Shown: positions 50,549-59,680, counted from the stretch's first letter. The stretch is DNA of 64,000 nucleotides from Curvibacter microcysteis (GCF_028649435.1 NZ_JAQSIN010000006.1), one strand, 5' to 3'. The notes: a model not told the origin generated them from the sequence alone. Numbers and translations are program-made.

Positions 50549-50969
50549 AGATAACCAGGACCCCGCAGACGATCCCATGGCGGGTTGGGCCGAGGCCCTG
50601 GAAGAGCAAAAACGCGCAGATGATGCCCCGCCCGCCCATGAGCCGGGGGGGCCGCTGTCGGGTAACGAGGTGCCGCGCAATTTCTCTTCGGGCGATTCGC
50701 CACTCAATGACATCAACATGGTGCTGGACATCCCGGTGCAGCTGTCGGTGGAGTTGGGGCGCACCAAGGTGCCGATCAAGTACATCTTGCAACTGGCCCA
50801 GGGCTCGGTGGTTGAGCTCGACGCCTTGGCCGGCGAGCCCATGGACGTGCTGGTCAACGGCTACCTCATCGCCCAAGGTGAGGTGGTCGTGGTGAACGAC
50901 AAGTTCGGTATCCGCCTGACCGATGTGGTCACGCCGTCCGAGCGCTTGCGCCGCGTCAGCAAGGGGTAG
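50538..50969 (+). CDS. fliN: Flagellar motor switch protein FliN
   Basis: A 143-residue protein: acidic, disordered N-terminal half and a SpoA domain (NMVLDIPVQLSVELGRTKVPIKYILQL, GSVVELDALAGEPMDVLVNG, FGIRLTDVVTPSERLRRV). Forms the bottom of the C-ring and docks FliH. Start at 50538 overlaps fliM; an in-frame upstream ATG at 50526 is less well placed. Confidence 0.96.
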   Translation: MSTEDNQDPADDPMAGWAEALEEQKRADDAPPAHEPGGPLSGNEVPRNFSSGDSPLNDINMVLDIPVQLSVELGRTKVPIKYILQLAQGSVVELDALAGEPMDVLVNGYLIAQGEVVVVNDKFGIRLTDVVTPSERLRRVSKG

Positions 50970-50972
50970 GTC

Positions 50973-51302
50973 ATGTGGCAATCGCTTGGGCCCTTGGCCT
51001 TGCTGGTGGCCTTGTTGGCCATGCTGCCCATGGGCTTGCGCTGGTTGCAGCGCCGCCAAGGTGGAAAAGGCGCCTCGGGCGCCTGGTTTTCTTCGGACCT
51101 CATTTCCTCGGTGGCGGTGGGCCCGCAGCAGCGCGTCGTCACGGTCGAGGTGGGGCCAGCCCACGCACGCACCTGGCTGGTCTTGGGCGTGACAGCCCAG
51201 CAAGTGACGTGCTTGCACACCATCCCTCTGGTCCCGGGCGCTGAGCCGGACTCACCGGTCTTGTCGGCGCCCGCCGCGCCGGAGGCATCGAATGGGGTCT
51301 GA
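50973..51302 (+). CDS. fliO: Flagellar biosynthesis protein FliO
   Basis: A 109-residue small membrane protein with one N-terminal membrane segment (LGPLALLVALLAMLPMGLRWL) followed by a basic cytoplasmic domain (QQRVVTVEVGPAHARTWLVLGV), typical FliO. It helps assemble FliP into the export gate. Its stop overlaps the fliP start by 11 bases. Confidence 0.88.
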   Translation: MWQSLGPLALLVALLAMLPMGLRWLQRRQGGKGASGAWFSSDLISSVAVGPQQRVVTVEVGPAHARTWLVLGVTAQQVTCLHTIPLVPGAEPDSPVLSAPAAPEASNGV

Positions 51303-52086
51303 GTTGAGTTCGTTCAGGCGCGTGCTGGGGCTTGCCACGGTTCGCCGCTGGGGCGCTGCTGCCTTGTTGGTGGTGCTTGGTGCCTTGCCTTGGGCGGTAC
51401 ACGCGCAGCCGGCGGGCAATTTGCCTTTGCTGGTGGGGTCGGGCGGTGGGAATTCCAGTTTCTCGGTGCCCATTCAGACCCTGCTGTTCTTCACCGCCAT
51501 GTCGTTCTTGCCGGCGGTGCTGCTGATGATGACGGGCTTCACCCGCATCGTCATCGTGCTGTCGCTGCTGCGCCAGGCTTTGGGCACGCAGGCTGCACCT
51601 CCCAATCAGGTGGTGGTGGGCCTGTCGCTGTTCCTGACCTTTTTCGTCATGGGTCCGACACTGGACCGGGTGTACCAGGAGGCCTATGTGCCCTACACCA
51701 CCAGTGCCATCAGTTTTGAGCAGGCCTTGGTCAAGGCGGATGCGCCCATGCGCCAGTTCATGCTCAAGCAGACGCGCCAGTCCGACTTTGCGCTGTTTGC
51801 CCGCTTGGCCAAGCTCGACCCGAGCGTGACGGCCGAGACGGCACCGCTGCGCATCGTGGTGCCGGCTTTTGTCACCAGCGAGCTCAAGACCGCGTTCCAG
51901 ATCGGCTTCATGATCTTCATTCCCTTCCTGGTGATTGACATGGTGGTGTCCAGCATCTTGATGTCGCTTGGCATGATGATGTTGTCACCCGTCTTGGTGG
52001 CCTTGCCCTTCAAGATGATGCTGTTTGTGTTGGCCGATGGCTGGAACCTGTTGATCGGTTCGCTGGCCGCGAGCTTTGTGAGTTGA
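51292..52086 (+). CDS. fliP: Flagellar export gate protein FliP
   Basis: A 264-residue gate protein with a cleavable signal peptide ending around HAQPA and four membrane segments. Signature sequences TALL-like start VPIQTLLFFTAMSFLPAVLL, MTGFTRIVIVLSLLRQALG, PPNQVVVGLSLFLTFFVM, FQIGFMIFIPFLVIDMVVSS and FKMMLFVLADGWNLL are all present. Five FliP subunits form the entry pore with FliQ and FliR. Confidence 0.97.
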   Translation: MGSELSSFRRVLGLATVRRWGAAALLVVLGALPWAVHAQPAGNLPLLVGSGGGNSSFSVPIQTLLFFTAMSFLPAVLLMMTGFTRIVIVLSLLRQALGTQAAPPNQVVVGLSLFLTFFVMGPTLDRVYQEAYVPYTTSAISFEQALVKADAPMRQFMLKQTRQSDFALFARLAKLDPSVTAETAPLRIVVPAFVTSELKTAFQIGFMIFIPFLVIDMVVSSILMSLGMMMLSPVLVALPFKMMLFVLADGWNLLIGSLAASFVS

Positions 52087-52096
52087 AGGAGGCCGC

Positions 52097-52366
52097 ATGA
52101 ATCCGCAAATGGTGCTGACCGCCGGGCGTGAGGCCCTGGAGTTGCTGCTCACCGTGTCGCTGCCGGTCCTGCTGGTGGTGATGACGGTGGGGATTGTGGT
52201 GAGCATTTTCCAGGCGGTGACCCAGATCCAGGAAACCACGCTGTCCTTCGTGCCCAAGCTGTTGGCGGCCGTGGCCGTGTTTTTGATCGCTGGGCCTTGG
52301 ATGCTGACCACCTTGGTGGATTACCTGCGCCGCACCATCGAGTCCATTCCCACCTTGGCGGCCTGA
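52097..52366 (+). CDS. fliQ: Flagellar export gate protein FliQ
   Basis: An 89-residue two-helix membrane protein: REALELLLTVSLPVLLVVM and PKLLAAVAVFLIAGPWMLTTL, with GIVVSIFQAVTQIQETTLSF between. Classic FliQ. Ten bases after fliP and three bases before the fliR start. Confidence 0.96.
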   Translation: MNPQMVLTAGREALELLLTVSLPVLLVVMTVGIVVSIFQAVTQIQETTLSFVPKLLAAVAVFLIAGPWMLTTLVDYLRRTIESIPTLAA

Positions 52367-52369
52367 TCT

Positions 52370-53137
52370 GTGATCTCGATCTCCGAGGCCCAGATCATGG
52401 CCTGGTTGTCGCCCATCATCTGGCCCTTCATTCGGGTGCTGGCCATGTTCTCGGTGGCGCCCATCCTGTCTTTGCGGGCGGTGCCGATGCGAGTCAAGGT
52501 CGGGCTCGCTTTTTTGGTGGCCTTGTCGGCGCAGGGCGTGTTGCAAGACCAGCCCATCATCAGCGTCAATGGGCCCCAGGCCCTGGGCGCCGTCCTGCAG
52601 CAACTGGGGGTCGGCTTGTCGATCGGCTTTGCCGTGCGCCTGGTGTTCGCCAGCGTGGAGTTGGCGGGTGAGTTGATCGGGCTTCAAATGGGGCTGAATT
52701 TCGCTTCGTTCTTTGACCCCATGACCAACGCACAGACCAGTGCGGTGTCCAGCTTCATGGGGCACATGGCGACCCTGCTGTTTGTCGCCGCCAACGGCCA
52801 TTTGATGCTGCTGATGGCCGTGGTGAAGAGTTTTGACGCCTTCCCGGTGGATGGCAACATGCTCGAGTCCCTGTCCCGCATCCAGGTCTACCAGTTGGGG
52901 GCCAACCTGTTTGCCAGTGCGCTCTGGATCGCGCTGCCGGTGATCGGTCTGCTCTTGTTCGTCAACCTGATGCTGGGGGTCATTTCGCGCGTGGCGCCTC
53001 AGATGAACATCTTTGCCGTGGGCTTCCCCGTCACCCTGACCATTGGTTTGTTGGGCATTGCCCTGACCATGCCGATGCTCGACAAGCCCGTGCTGTCCCT
53101 GTTAGAGCGGGCCTTTGATCTGTTTGGTGTGCGCTGA
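52370..53137 (+). CDS. fliR: Flagellar export gate protein FliR
   Basis: A 255-residue membrane protein starting with GTG (ISISEAQIMAWLSPIIWPFI). Further FliR markers: RVLAMFSVAPILSLRAVPMRVKVGLAFL, ELAGELIGLQMGLNFASFFDP and MGVISR-type LMLGVISRVAPQMNIFAVGFP. Completes the FliPQR pore. Ends nine bases from the convergent response-regulator gene. Confidence 0.95.
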   Translation: MISISEAQIMAWLSPIIWPFIRVLAMFSVAPILSLRAVPMRVKVGLAFLVALSAQGVLQDQPIISVNGPQALGAVLQQLGVGLSIGFAVRLVFASVELAGELIGLQMGLNFASFFDPMTNAQTSAVSSFMGHMATLLFVAANGHLMLLMAVVKSFDAFPVDGNMLESLSRIQVYQLGANLFASALWIALPVIGLLLFVNLMLGVISRVAPQMNIFAVGFPVTLTIGLLGIALTMPMLDKPVLSLLERAFDLFGVR

Positions 53138-53146
53138 GGCCTGCAT

Positions 53147-53776
53147 TCAGACCAAGTTGTTGCGGATCGCGTAGACCGTCAGTTCGGCGTTGTTGCTCAG
53201 ACCCAGTTTCTCCAGCACGCGGGTGCGGTAGACGCTGACCGTCTTGGGGCTGAGCATCAGCTCTTCGGCGATGTCCGACAGGCGTTTGCCGGTGGCGATC
53301 TTGAGCAGGGTCTGCAGTTCACGTTCGGACAAGGTGGCGTGCGGTGCCTCTTGCGTGGGACGTGACAAGCTGTCGGCCAGCAGTTGGGCCACCTCGGGCG
53401 TCAGGTACTTTCGGCCATCCATCACGGTGCGCACGGCACGCGCCAAGTCTTCGGGGTCACCTGCCTTGTTCAGGTAGCCCTGGGCGCCGGCCTTGAGGCT
53501 GCGCAAGGCGTACTGGTCTTCGGGGTACATGGAGACGATCAGCACCTTGATTTCCGGGTGCGACTCTTTCAAGCTGGCCAGCACTTCGAGGCCACCGCGG
53601 CCTGGCATGTTGAGGTCCAGCAAGAGCACGTCACAGGGGGCGGAGCGCAAGGCCTCACGCAACTCGGGGTAGCTGCCGGCCTCGGCGGTGACCTGGATGT
53701 CCACCGCCTCTGACAAGGTGTCGCGGATGCCTCGGCGCAGCATGGCGTGGTCATCGCAAAGCATCACGCGAATCAT
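53147..53776 (-). CDS. NarL/FixJ-family response regulator
   Basis: A 209-residue two-domain regulator. The receiver domain has acidic pair in MLCDDHAMLRRG, the phospho-site in LLLDLNMPGRGG (Asp near residue 54) and K in YLNKAGD. The LuxR-type helix-turn-helix is LSERELQTLLKIATGKRLSDIAEELMLSPKTVSVYRTRVLEKLGL. It overlaps the kinase gene by four bases and is its obvious partner. Target genes are unknown; the site between fliR and the chemotaxis operon suggests motility or lifestyle control. Confidence 0.92.
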   Translation of the reverse strand: MIRVMLCDDHAMLRRGIRDTLSEAVDIQVTAEAGSYPELREALRSAPCDVLLLDLNMPGRGGLEVLASLKESHPEIKVLIVSMYPEDQYALRSLKAGAQGYLNKAGDPEDLARAVRTVMDGRKYLTPEVAQLLADSLSRPTQEAPHATLSERELQTLLKIATGKRLSDIAEELMLSPKTVSVYRTRVLEKLGLSNNAELTVYAIRNNLV

Positions 53777-54894
53777 GGGGTTTCCTCTTCTGACGGCAAG
53801 GCGGGGGGCGTGGTGGAAGTCATGGGCACGGTCAAGGTGATGGCGGTGCCGCGGCCAGGCTGGCTGCTGACGTCCAGCCAGCCACCCGCCATGCGTGCGC
53901 GCTCTTTCAAGCCCTTGAGGCCGAAGGAGCGGGGCTTGGCCAATTCGGCCGGGTCGATGCCCCGGCCATTGTCAGCGATCTCCAGGGTCAAGGCTGAGCT
54001 GTCCTCTGAAATGTCCATCTCCACCCGGCTGCAATCTGCGTATTTGGTGATGTTGGTCAAGGCTTCTTGGGCCGTGCGGTAGGCGACCAATTGGATGTCG
54101 CGCGAGGCTTCGCTGCGCGCCATGCGGACCTGCAAGCGCGCGGGAATGCCGGTTCGGCGCGAGAAGCTGTCGGCCAGCCACTGCAGTGCCGGCACCAGGC
54201 CTTGGTCCAGGATGGGGGGGCGCAGGTTGAGCATGATGCGCTGGCTGGCGCCCAGGGCATGTTGCAGCATGTCCGTGGCGGCTCGCAAGTGGGCCGAACT
54301 CGCCTCGTCCGGGCTGTGCCGACTCAGCCAGGCCAGGTCGAATTTGACGGCGGTCAGTGCGCCACCAATGTCGTCGTGGATCTCGCGAGCGATGGCCGCC
54401 CGCTCCTGTTCAATCGAGCTTTGCAAATGCTCCGCCAGTTCGGCCAGTCGGCGCTCGGATGCCGCCAGTTCCAGGGACGCCTGTTCCCGTTCACGCCGCG
54501 CTTGGCTGACCTCCAGCGCGCGGGAGACCGTGTGGGCGAGCTTGGCCATGCTGTCTTTGAGCAGGTAGTCAGCAATGCCCTGCTGGATGGCTTGGACCGC
54601 GGCGGCTTCTCCGATGGCGCCGGAGAGCAACACCACCGGAATGCGCCCAGCCAGCCCCGCTTTGACCACCTGTTGCCAGGCATCCAGGGCGGTGAAGCCC
54701 GGCAGTTGGTAGTCTGCCAGCACGATGTCTGGGCGGCGTGCCAGGGCCTCGTCGAAGTCATGCAGTGTTTCGACCCGCTCGATCAAAAAATTCAGCGAAG
54801 CTCGCCGTAAAGCCATGCAAGCCAGTTCATGATCTACCTTGGAGTCTTCCAAATGCAAGATTCGCAGTGGTGGGCAATTTGATTCGATAGACAT
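53773..54894 (-). CDS. Soluble REC-HisKA_3 hybrid histidine kinase
   Basis: A 373-residue protein without membrane segments. Residues 10-125 form a receiver (ILHLEDSKVDHELA, IVLADYQLPGF, VVLLSGA, YLLKDSM). A coiled coil links to the HisKA_3 dimerisation helix with the phospho-acceptor histidine in REIHDDIGGALTAVKFD and a HATPase_c domain (YRTAQEALTNITKYA, LEIADNGRGID, GLKGLKERARMAGGWL). Since its input is a receiver, it is probably driven by another kinase and passes phosphate to the NarL-type partner. Divergent from the chemotaxis operon across 204 bases. Confidence 0.9.
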   Translation of the reverse strand: MSIESNCPPLRILHLEDSKVDHELACMALRRASLNFLIERVETLHDFDEALARRPDIVLADYQLPGFTALDAWQQVVKAGLAGRIPVVLLSGAIGEAAAVQAIQQGIADYLLKDSMAKLAHTVSRALEVSQARREREQASLELAASERRLAELAEHLQSSIEQERAAIAREIHDDIGGALTAVKFDLAWLSRHSPDEASSAHLRAATDMLQHALGASQRIMLNLRPPILDQGLVPALQWLADSFSRRTGIPARLQVRMARSEASRDIQLVAYRTAQEALTNITKYADCSRVEMDISEDSSALTLEIADNGRGIDPAELAKPRSFGLKGLKERARMAGGWLDVSSQPGRGTAITLTVPMTSTTPPALPSEEETP

Positions 54895-55098
54895 GGATCA
54901 ATATGATAAATTAGGCATTGGCATCGTCATTCTCGCTGGTGCCAAGTGTCTTTTTTCGTGTTTTATGCAAAATTCAGGGGGCCAGGGCGGTTTTTTGCGG
55001 TCGAAGCACGGGTCCTGCGGCCCGCGTATTGCAAAATGCTTTCACAGTAACGGGAATTTGCAAACGCTTGAAAGTGTGTGCGTGGCGACGGAGAAAAA

Positions 55099-55545
55099 AT
55101 GGAACCAGCGCTAGACAATCTCAAGGAACCCGGCGTTCACCTGCCGGTGATGGCCGTTGCTGAAATTCAGGATTCCCTGTTGGTGGTGATGCACGATCTG
55201 CATCGCCTCGAAGGACTTCTGAATCATGCAGCAGACAACCTGTTGGATCGATTTGGTACGGCGAACCAAAGCCTGGCCGAATTGGACAATGGCAGCCCCG
55301 ATGCTTCGATCCGGGTGCGCGATGCTTTGAAAAGTGCAGTCACCGAACTGCAGTTTCACGACATGGCGACCCAGCTGATCACGCACACCACCAAGATACT
55401 GCAAGGCTGTGCTTTCCGCCTGGCGTCCGAGTCCATGGGGCAGGACGAAGGCGAGGAAGCTGCACCCTATGCCGACCAGATGCCAGAACGGCCCAACCCC
55501 GTCACCCAGAGCGAGATGGATGCCGGGTCAATTGATCTGTTTTGA
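55099..55545 (+). CDS. Small CheZ-like chemotaxis protein (DxxxQ motif)
   Basis: A 148-residue helical protein, first gene of the chemotaxis operon. LQFHDMATQLITH (84-96) aligns with the CheZ active-site segment DFHDLTGQVIARV of the cheZ at 9.3 kb and retains the Asp and Gln of the DxxxQ phosphatase motif (D88, Q92). It lacks the CheY-binding tail of CheZ and ends instead with AGSIDLF. CGGAG precedes the ATG at 55099. It could be a second CheY phosphatase or a CheZ-derived regulator, perhaps of the CheY encoded 48 bases downstream. The family is not named with confidence. Confidence 0.68.
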   Translation: MEPALDNLKEPGVHLPVMAVAEIQDSLLVVMHDLHRLEGLLNHAADNLLDRFGTANQSLAELDNGSPDASIRVRDALKSAVTELQFHDMATQLITHTTKILQGCAFRLASESMGQDEGEEAAPYADQMPERPNPVTQSEMDAGSIDLF

Positions 55546-55592
55546 CACACCCCTTACCTCAATCAGTTGATACATAGTTGCTGGAGCCCTAA

Positions 55593-55955
55593 ATGCAATC
55601 GATTCTTGCCGTTGATGACTCTCCGTCCATGCGGAAGATGGTGTCTTTTACCTTGACTGGCGCAGGCTACAACGTGGTCGAGGCGGTGGATGGTCAAGAC
55701 GCTTTCGAGAAGGCTCAGACGCACCACATTGACCTGGTTCTGGCGGACCAGAACATGCCCCGTCTGGATGGCATCGGCCTGACGCGCAAGCTGCGCGAGC
55801 ACCCGAAGTTCAAAACCATCCCGATCCTGATCCTGACCACCGAGTCCAGTGACCAGATGAAGCAGGCGGGTCGCAGCGCGGGCGCAACAGGCTGGTTGGT
55901 GAAGCCGTTCGACCCCAATCGCTTGATCGAGGTCATTCAGAAGGTCATCCGATGA
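55593..55955 (+). CDS. cheY: CheY-like response regulator in the cheA operon
   Basis: A 120-residue receiver: ILAVDDSPSMRKMVSFTL, LVLADQNMPRLDG with the phospho-Asp, TTES and LVKPFD with the conserved Lys. The pattern SPSMRKMV, QNMPRLDG and FDPNRLIEVI is that of the CheY type found directly upstream of cheA in many proteobacteria and differs strongly from the cheY at 10 kb. It may act as a phosphate sink or as an alternative motor ligand. CTGGAG precedes the ATG. Confidence 0.93.
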   Translation: MQSILAVDDSPSMRKMVSFTLTGAGYNVVEAVDGQDAFEKAQTHHIDLVLADQNMPRLDGIGLTRKLREHPKFKTIPILILTTESSDQMKQAGRSAGATGWLVKPFDPNRLIEVIQKVIR

Positions 55956-55994
55956 ACCGAAACTACCTTCAGTTGACGTATTCAGGAGCAAGAC

Positions 55995-58166
55995 ATGGCT
56001 GAAGCACATGAGGGTGGCAGTTCAGGCGCAGATTTCGATCTGAGTCAGTTTTATCAAATTTTCTTTGAAGAAGCGGGCGAAAACCTGGACCTGATGGAGC
56101 AGATGCTGCTCGAACTGGACCTGGCCAATGCCGACGACGAAGAGCTCAACGGCATCTTCCGTTGTGCCCACTCGATCAAGGGTGGCGCGGCCACCTTCGG
56201 GTTTTCGGACGTTGCTGAATTGACCCACCACATGGAGTCGCTGCTGGACAAGCTGCGTCGCCGTGAGTTGGCCCCGATTCCGCCCATGGTGGACGTGCTG
56301 CTGGAATCGGCTGACGCTTCGCGCGGCCTCCTGGCCGTGCACCAAGCCGGTGGCGAGGGCACGCCGCCCTCGACGGTGGACCTCGTGCGCCGCATCAGCG
56401 AATTGGCTTCGGGCCAGGTGCCAGCGTCGGCACCGCGTCCAGCGCCGGCTCCCGCGCCTGTTGCAGCGCCAGCGCCTGTGCCTGCGGCGGCGCCCGTCAC
56501 CGCACCGGCCGATGGTGTCCGTCACTTGGAGATTGTGGTCGGCCCCTTGAGCCGCCCTGAACAGGCTGACGCCATCGCCGAGCTGTTCCGCGACATTCCT
56601 GGTCTGGGCACCATCCAGTCGCGTGACAGTGCCAAGGCTGATCACCGAACCTTCGCGGTAGAGACCGCCTCGTCGGATGCCGAGCTGCTGGACCTGTTTG
56701 TGTTCCATGTGGCCAAAGAGCAGGTCCACATCCGCGATCTGGCGGCCGCACCAGCTCCGGCCCCTGCCAAGTCGGCGGACATTCCGGGATTCGGTCTCTT
56801 CGATGCACCCGAGGCCCCGGCGGTGGTGGCCGATGCCAGCCCTGCGCCGATGCCGGCTGGGTTCGGCTTCTTCGCGGGTGCGCCGGGCGTGCCTGAAGCG
56901 CCTGCGGCAGCCCCAGCGCCGGTGGCTGAAGCGGCTGAGCCGGTCAAAACTGCGGTGGCCGCCAAAGCCGCTGAGCCCAAGGCGGCGAGCCAAGCTCAGC
57001 TGGAAGCGGCGACCATTCGGGTGGCGGTCAACAAGGTCGACCAGCTCATCAACTTGGTGGGCGAACTGGTCATCACCCAGGCCATGCTGGCTCAAAACAG
57101 CCGCAGCCTGGACCCGGCGTTGAATCAGCAATTGCTGGCTGGCCTGGCCGATCTGGACCGCAACACACGCGATTTGCAGGAATCGGTGATGTCGATCCGC
57201 ATGATCCCGATGTCCATCGTGTTCAGCCGTTTCCCGCGCATGTTGCGTGATCTGGCCAACAAGCTGGGCAAGAAGGTCGAACTGATCACCCAAGGGGAAG
57301 CCACTGAGTTGGACAAGGGCTTGGTCGAAAAGATCACTGACCCGCTGACCCACCTGGTGCGCAACAGCTGTGACCACGGCATTGAACTGCCTGAAGACCG
57401 CCTGGCCAAGGGCAAGGCGGCGCACGGCACGATCACGTTGTCGGCGGCGCATCAAGGCGGCTCGATCGTGATCGAAGTGCGAGATGACGGCCGAGGCCTG
57501 TCGCGCGAGAAGATCCTGAGCAAGGCCCGCGAGCGCGGCATCGAGGTCTCCGACCAGATGACCGATGGCGAAGTCTGGCAGCTGATTTTCGCGCCGGGGT
57601 TCTCCACCGCTGAGGTCGTGACCGATGTGTCTGGCCGTGGCGTGGGCATGGACGTGGTGAAGAAGAACATCCTGGCGCTCAACGGCACGGTCGAAATCGA
57701 CTCTGCCGAAGGCTATGGCATGAAGGTGTCGGTGCGCTTGCCGCTGACCCTGGCCATCATGGATGGCATGTCCGTGGGCGTGGGCGACGAGGTCTACATC
57801 CTGCCGCTGTCTTCGGTGGTCGAGTCCTTCCAGGTCAACGACGATTCTGTCAGCACCGTGGCCCAAGGCTCACAGCTGGTCAAGGTGCGCGACGAGTACA
57901 TGCCTGTGATTGAGTTGGAGCGGGTGTTCCAGGTGCCTCGCTTCGATTTCGAAAAGAGCAGCAGCATCATGGTCGTGGTCGAGGCTGAGGGCAGCCGGGT
58001 GGCCCTGCTGGTGGACGAGTTGCTGGGCCAGCACCAGGTGGTGGTCAAGAACCTCGAAACCAATTACCGCAAGGTGCCCAATGTGTCGGGTGCGACCATC
58101 CTGGGCGACGGCAAGGTGGCTTTGATTCTGGACACGGGTGGTCTGGTTCGCCGCGCCCGCCACTGA
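55995..58166 (+). CDS. cheA: Chemotaxis histidine kinase CheA
   Basis: A 723-residue kinase. Hpt domain with phospho-acceptor H59 in CAHSIKGGAATFGF; a Pro/Ala-rich linker; a P2-like CheY-docking domain (HLEIVVGPLSRPEQADAI) near 175-255; a second Ala-rich linker; dimerisation helices from about 335; the ATPase domain with HLVRNSCDHGIE, VRDDGRGLS and GRGVGMDVV; and a C-terminal CheW-like domain (YILPLSSVVESFQV). Phosphorylates CheY and CheB in response to receptors. CAGGAG precedes the ATG. Confidence 0.97.
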   Translation: MAEAHEGGSSGADFDLSQFYQIFFEEAGENLDLMEQMLLELDLANADDEELNGIFRCAHSIKGGAATFGFSDVAELTHHMESLLDKLRRRELAPIPPMVDVLLESADASRGLLAVHQAGGEGTPPSTVDLVRRISELASGQVPASAPRPAPAPAPVAAPAPVPAAAPVTAPADGVRHLEIVVGPLSRPEQADAIAELFRDIPGLGTIQSRDSAKADHRTFAVETASSDAELLDLFVFHVAKEQVHIRDLAAAPAPAPAKSADIPGFGLFDAPEAPAVVADASPAPMPAGFGFFAGAPGVPEAPAAAPAPVAEAAEPVKTAVAAKAAEPKAASQAQLEAATIRVAVNKVDQLINLVGELVITQAMLAQNSRSLDPALNQQLLAGLADLDRNTRDLQESVMSIRMIPMSIVFSRFPRMLRDLANKLGKKVELITQGEATELDKGLVEKITDPLTHLVRNSCDHGIELPEDRLAKGKAAHGTITLSAAHQGGSIVIEVRDDGRGLSREKILSKARERGIEVSDQMTDGEVWQLIFAPGFSTAEVVTDVSGRGVGMDVVKKNILALNGTVEIDSAEGYGMKVSVRLPLTLAIMDGMSVGVGDEVYILPLSSVVESFQVNDDSVSTVAQGSQLVKVRDEYMPVIELERVFQVPRFDFEKSSSIMVVVEAEGSRVALLVDELLGQHQVVVKNLETNYRKVPNVSGATILGDGKVALILDTGGLVRRARH

Positions 58167-58193
58167 AATGACGAGTTATTGAAGGAGAACATC

Positions 58194-58679
58194 ATGAGTG
58201 TGATCGGTAAGAGTTCTGAAGGTGCTATCACCGGTGCACGTGAATACCTGACGTTCCGTCTGGACCAGGAAGAGTACGGCATCGACATCCTGAAGGTGCA
58301 GGAAATCCGCGGTTACGAGCCGCCGACGCGCATCGCCAACGCCCCCGAGTTCATCAAGGGTGTGGTGAATCTGCGCGGCACCATCGTGCCCATCGTGGAC
58401 ATGCGCTTGAAGTTCAACTGTGCCAACGCGGAGTACAACAACTTCACGGTGGTCATCATCTTGAACCTGCGAAACCGCGTGGTCGGTATCGTGGTGGATT
58501 CGGTCAGCGATGTGATGGAGCTGTCGCCCGACAACATCAAGGCGGCACCGGACATCGAGAGCGTGATCGACAACGGCTGCATTCTGGGCCTGGGGTCGGT
58601 GGGTGAGCGCATGCTGATCTTGTTGGACATTGAAAAGCTGATGTCGGGTGTGGACATGGGGCTGGTCGCTTCGATCTGA
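58194..58679 (+). CDS. cheW: Chemotaxis coupling protein CheW
   Basis: A 161-residue SH3-like coupling protein that joins CheA to receptors: EYLTFRLDQEEYGIDILKVQEI, RGYEPPTRIANAPEFIKGVVNLRGTIVPIVDMRLKF, and GIVVDSVSDVMELSPDNIK. GAAGGAG precedes the ATG at 58194. No chemoreceptor gene lies in the window. Confidence 0.96.
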   Translation: MSVIGKSSEGAITGAREYLTFRLDQEEYGIDILKVQEIRGYEPPTRIANAPEFIKGVVNLRGTIVPIVDMRLKFNCANAEYNNFTVVIILNLRNRVVGIVVDSVSDVMELSPDNIKAAPDIESVIDNGCILGLGSVGERMLILLDIEKLMSGVDMGLVASI

Positions 58680-58758
58680 GGTTCACGGCTTCAATTGCGG
58701 CCGACGCGGTGCCGCCCACGGGGGCGCGCCCTCGGTCATCGCTCGGAAAGGGTTGTGA

Positions 58759-59652
58759 ATGATGTCCAGTACAGGCCGGTCAGAAATGGCCGGGGTTCGG
58801 GATAAACCGGTGGCCGCAGCTTTGCCGCCAGGGCCGGTGGTGCAGGGACGAGAGTTCGTCTGGACCGATGCCGACTTCTCGCGCGTGCAGGCCCTGATTT
58901 ATCAGCGCGCAGGCATCAATTTGCACGATGGCAAGCACGCCATGGTGTACAGCCGACTCTCGCGCCGCTTGCGCGAGACGGGTTACAACAGCTTTCGGGA
59001 GTACCTCAGCTGGTTGGAAACCCACGATGGTCCTGAGTGGCAGGAGTTCGTCAACGCCCTGACCACCAACCTCACGGCCTTCTTCCGCGAGCAACATCAT
59101 TTCGAGATTTTTGCGACGCTGCTCAAGTCGCGACCTGCGTCGACGCCTTGGCGCGTTTGGTGCAATGCCGCCTCCACCGGAGAGGAGCCTTACTCGATCG
59201 TCATGACGGCGTTTGAAAGCCTGGGCAACAACGCCTCGTTCAAACTCACGGCCAGCGACATCGACTCCAAGGTGTTGGCGTCAGCGTCGCAAGGGGTTTA
59301 CCGGCTGGAGAACCTCAAGGGGCTCAGCCATGAGCGATTGCAGCGCTTCTTCATGCGCGGTAAGGACTCCAACGCAGGCCTGATTCGGGTCAAGCCAGAG
59401 TTGCGCAAGGCCATCGATTTCCTGAGCGTCAACTTGATCCGCGATGACTGGCCTTTCAAAGAGCCCTTCGATGTGGTTTTTTGTCGCAACGTGATGATCT
59501 ACTTTGATGCGCCCACCCAGCGCAAGGTCCTGGAACGCATTCACCGGGTTCTGAAGCCCGGAGGCATGTTGTTTGTCGGTCATGCCGAGAACTTCAGCGA
59601 GTCACGCGATCTGTTCACTCTGCGGGGCAAGACCGTGTACGAGCGCCGCTGA
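58759..59652 (+). CDS. cheR: Chemotaxis protein methyltransferase CheR
   Basis: A 297-residue SAM-dependent receptor glutamate methyltransferase. Markers: LIYQRAGINLHDGKHAMVYSRL in the N-terminal helical domain, ALTTNLTAFFREQHHFE, WCNAASTGEEPYSIVM for SAM binding, and VVFCRNVMIYFD. Two adjacent ATG codons at 58759 and 58762 are possible. Followed by cheD after 28 bases. Confidence 0.96.
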   Translation: MMSSTGRSEMAGVRDKPVAAALPPGPVVQGREFVWTDADFSRVQALIYQRAGINLHDGKHAMVYSRLSRRLRETGYNSFREYLSWLETHDGPEWQEFVNALTTNLTAFFREQHHFEIFATLLKSRPASTPWRVWCNAASTGEEPYSIVMTAFESLGNNASFKLTASDIDSKVLASASQGVYRLENLKGLSHERLQRFFMRGKDSNAGLIRVKPELRKAIDFLSVNLIRDDWPFKEPFDVVFCRNVMIYFDAPTQRKVLERIHRVLKPGGMLFVGHAENFSESRDLFTLRGKTVYERR

Positions 59653-59680
59653 GCCCCAAACCCTCTTTGACTAGCCGACC

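Noticed and set aside
56022..57866. A 614-codon open frame antisense to cheA
   Set aside because: His/Arg/Asp-rich shadow of the cheA codon pattern.
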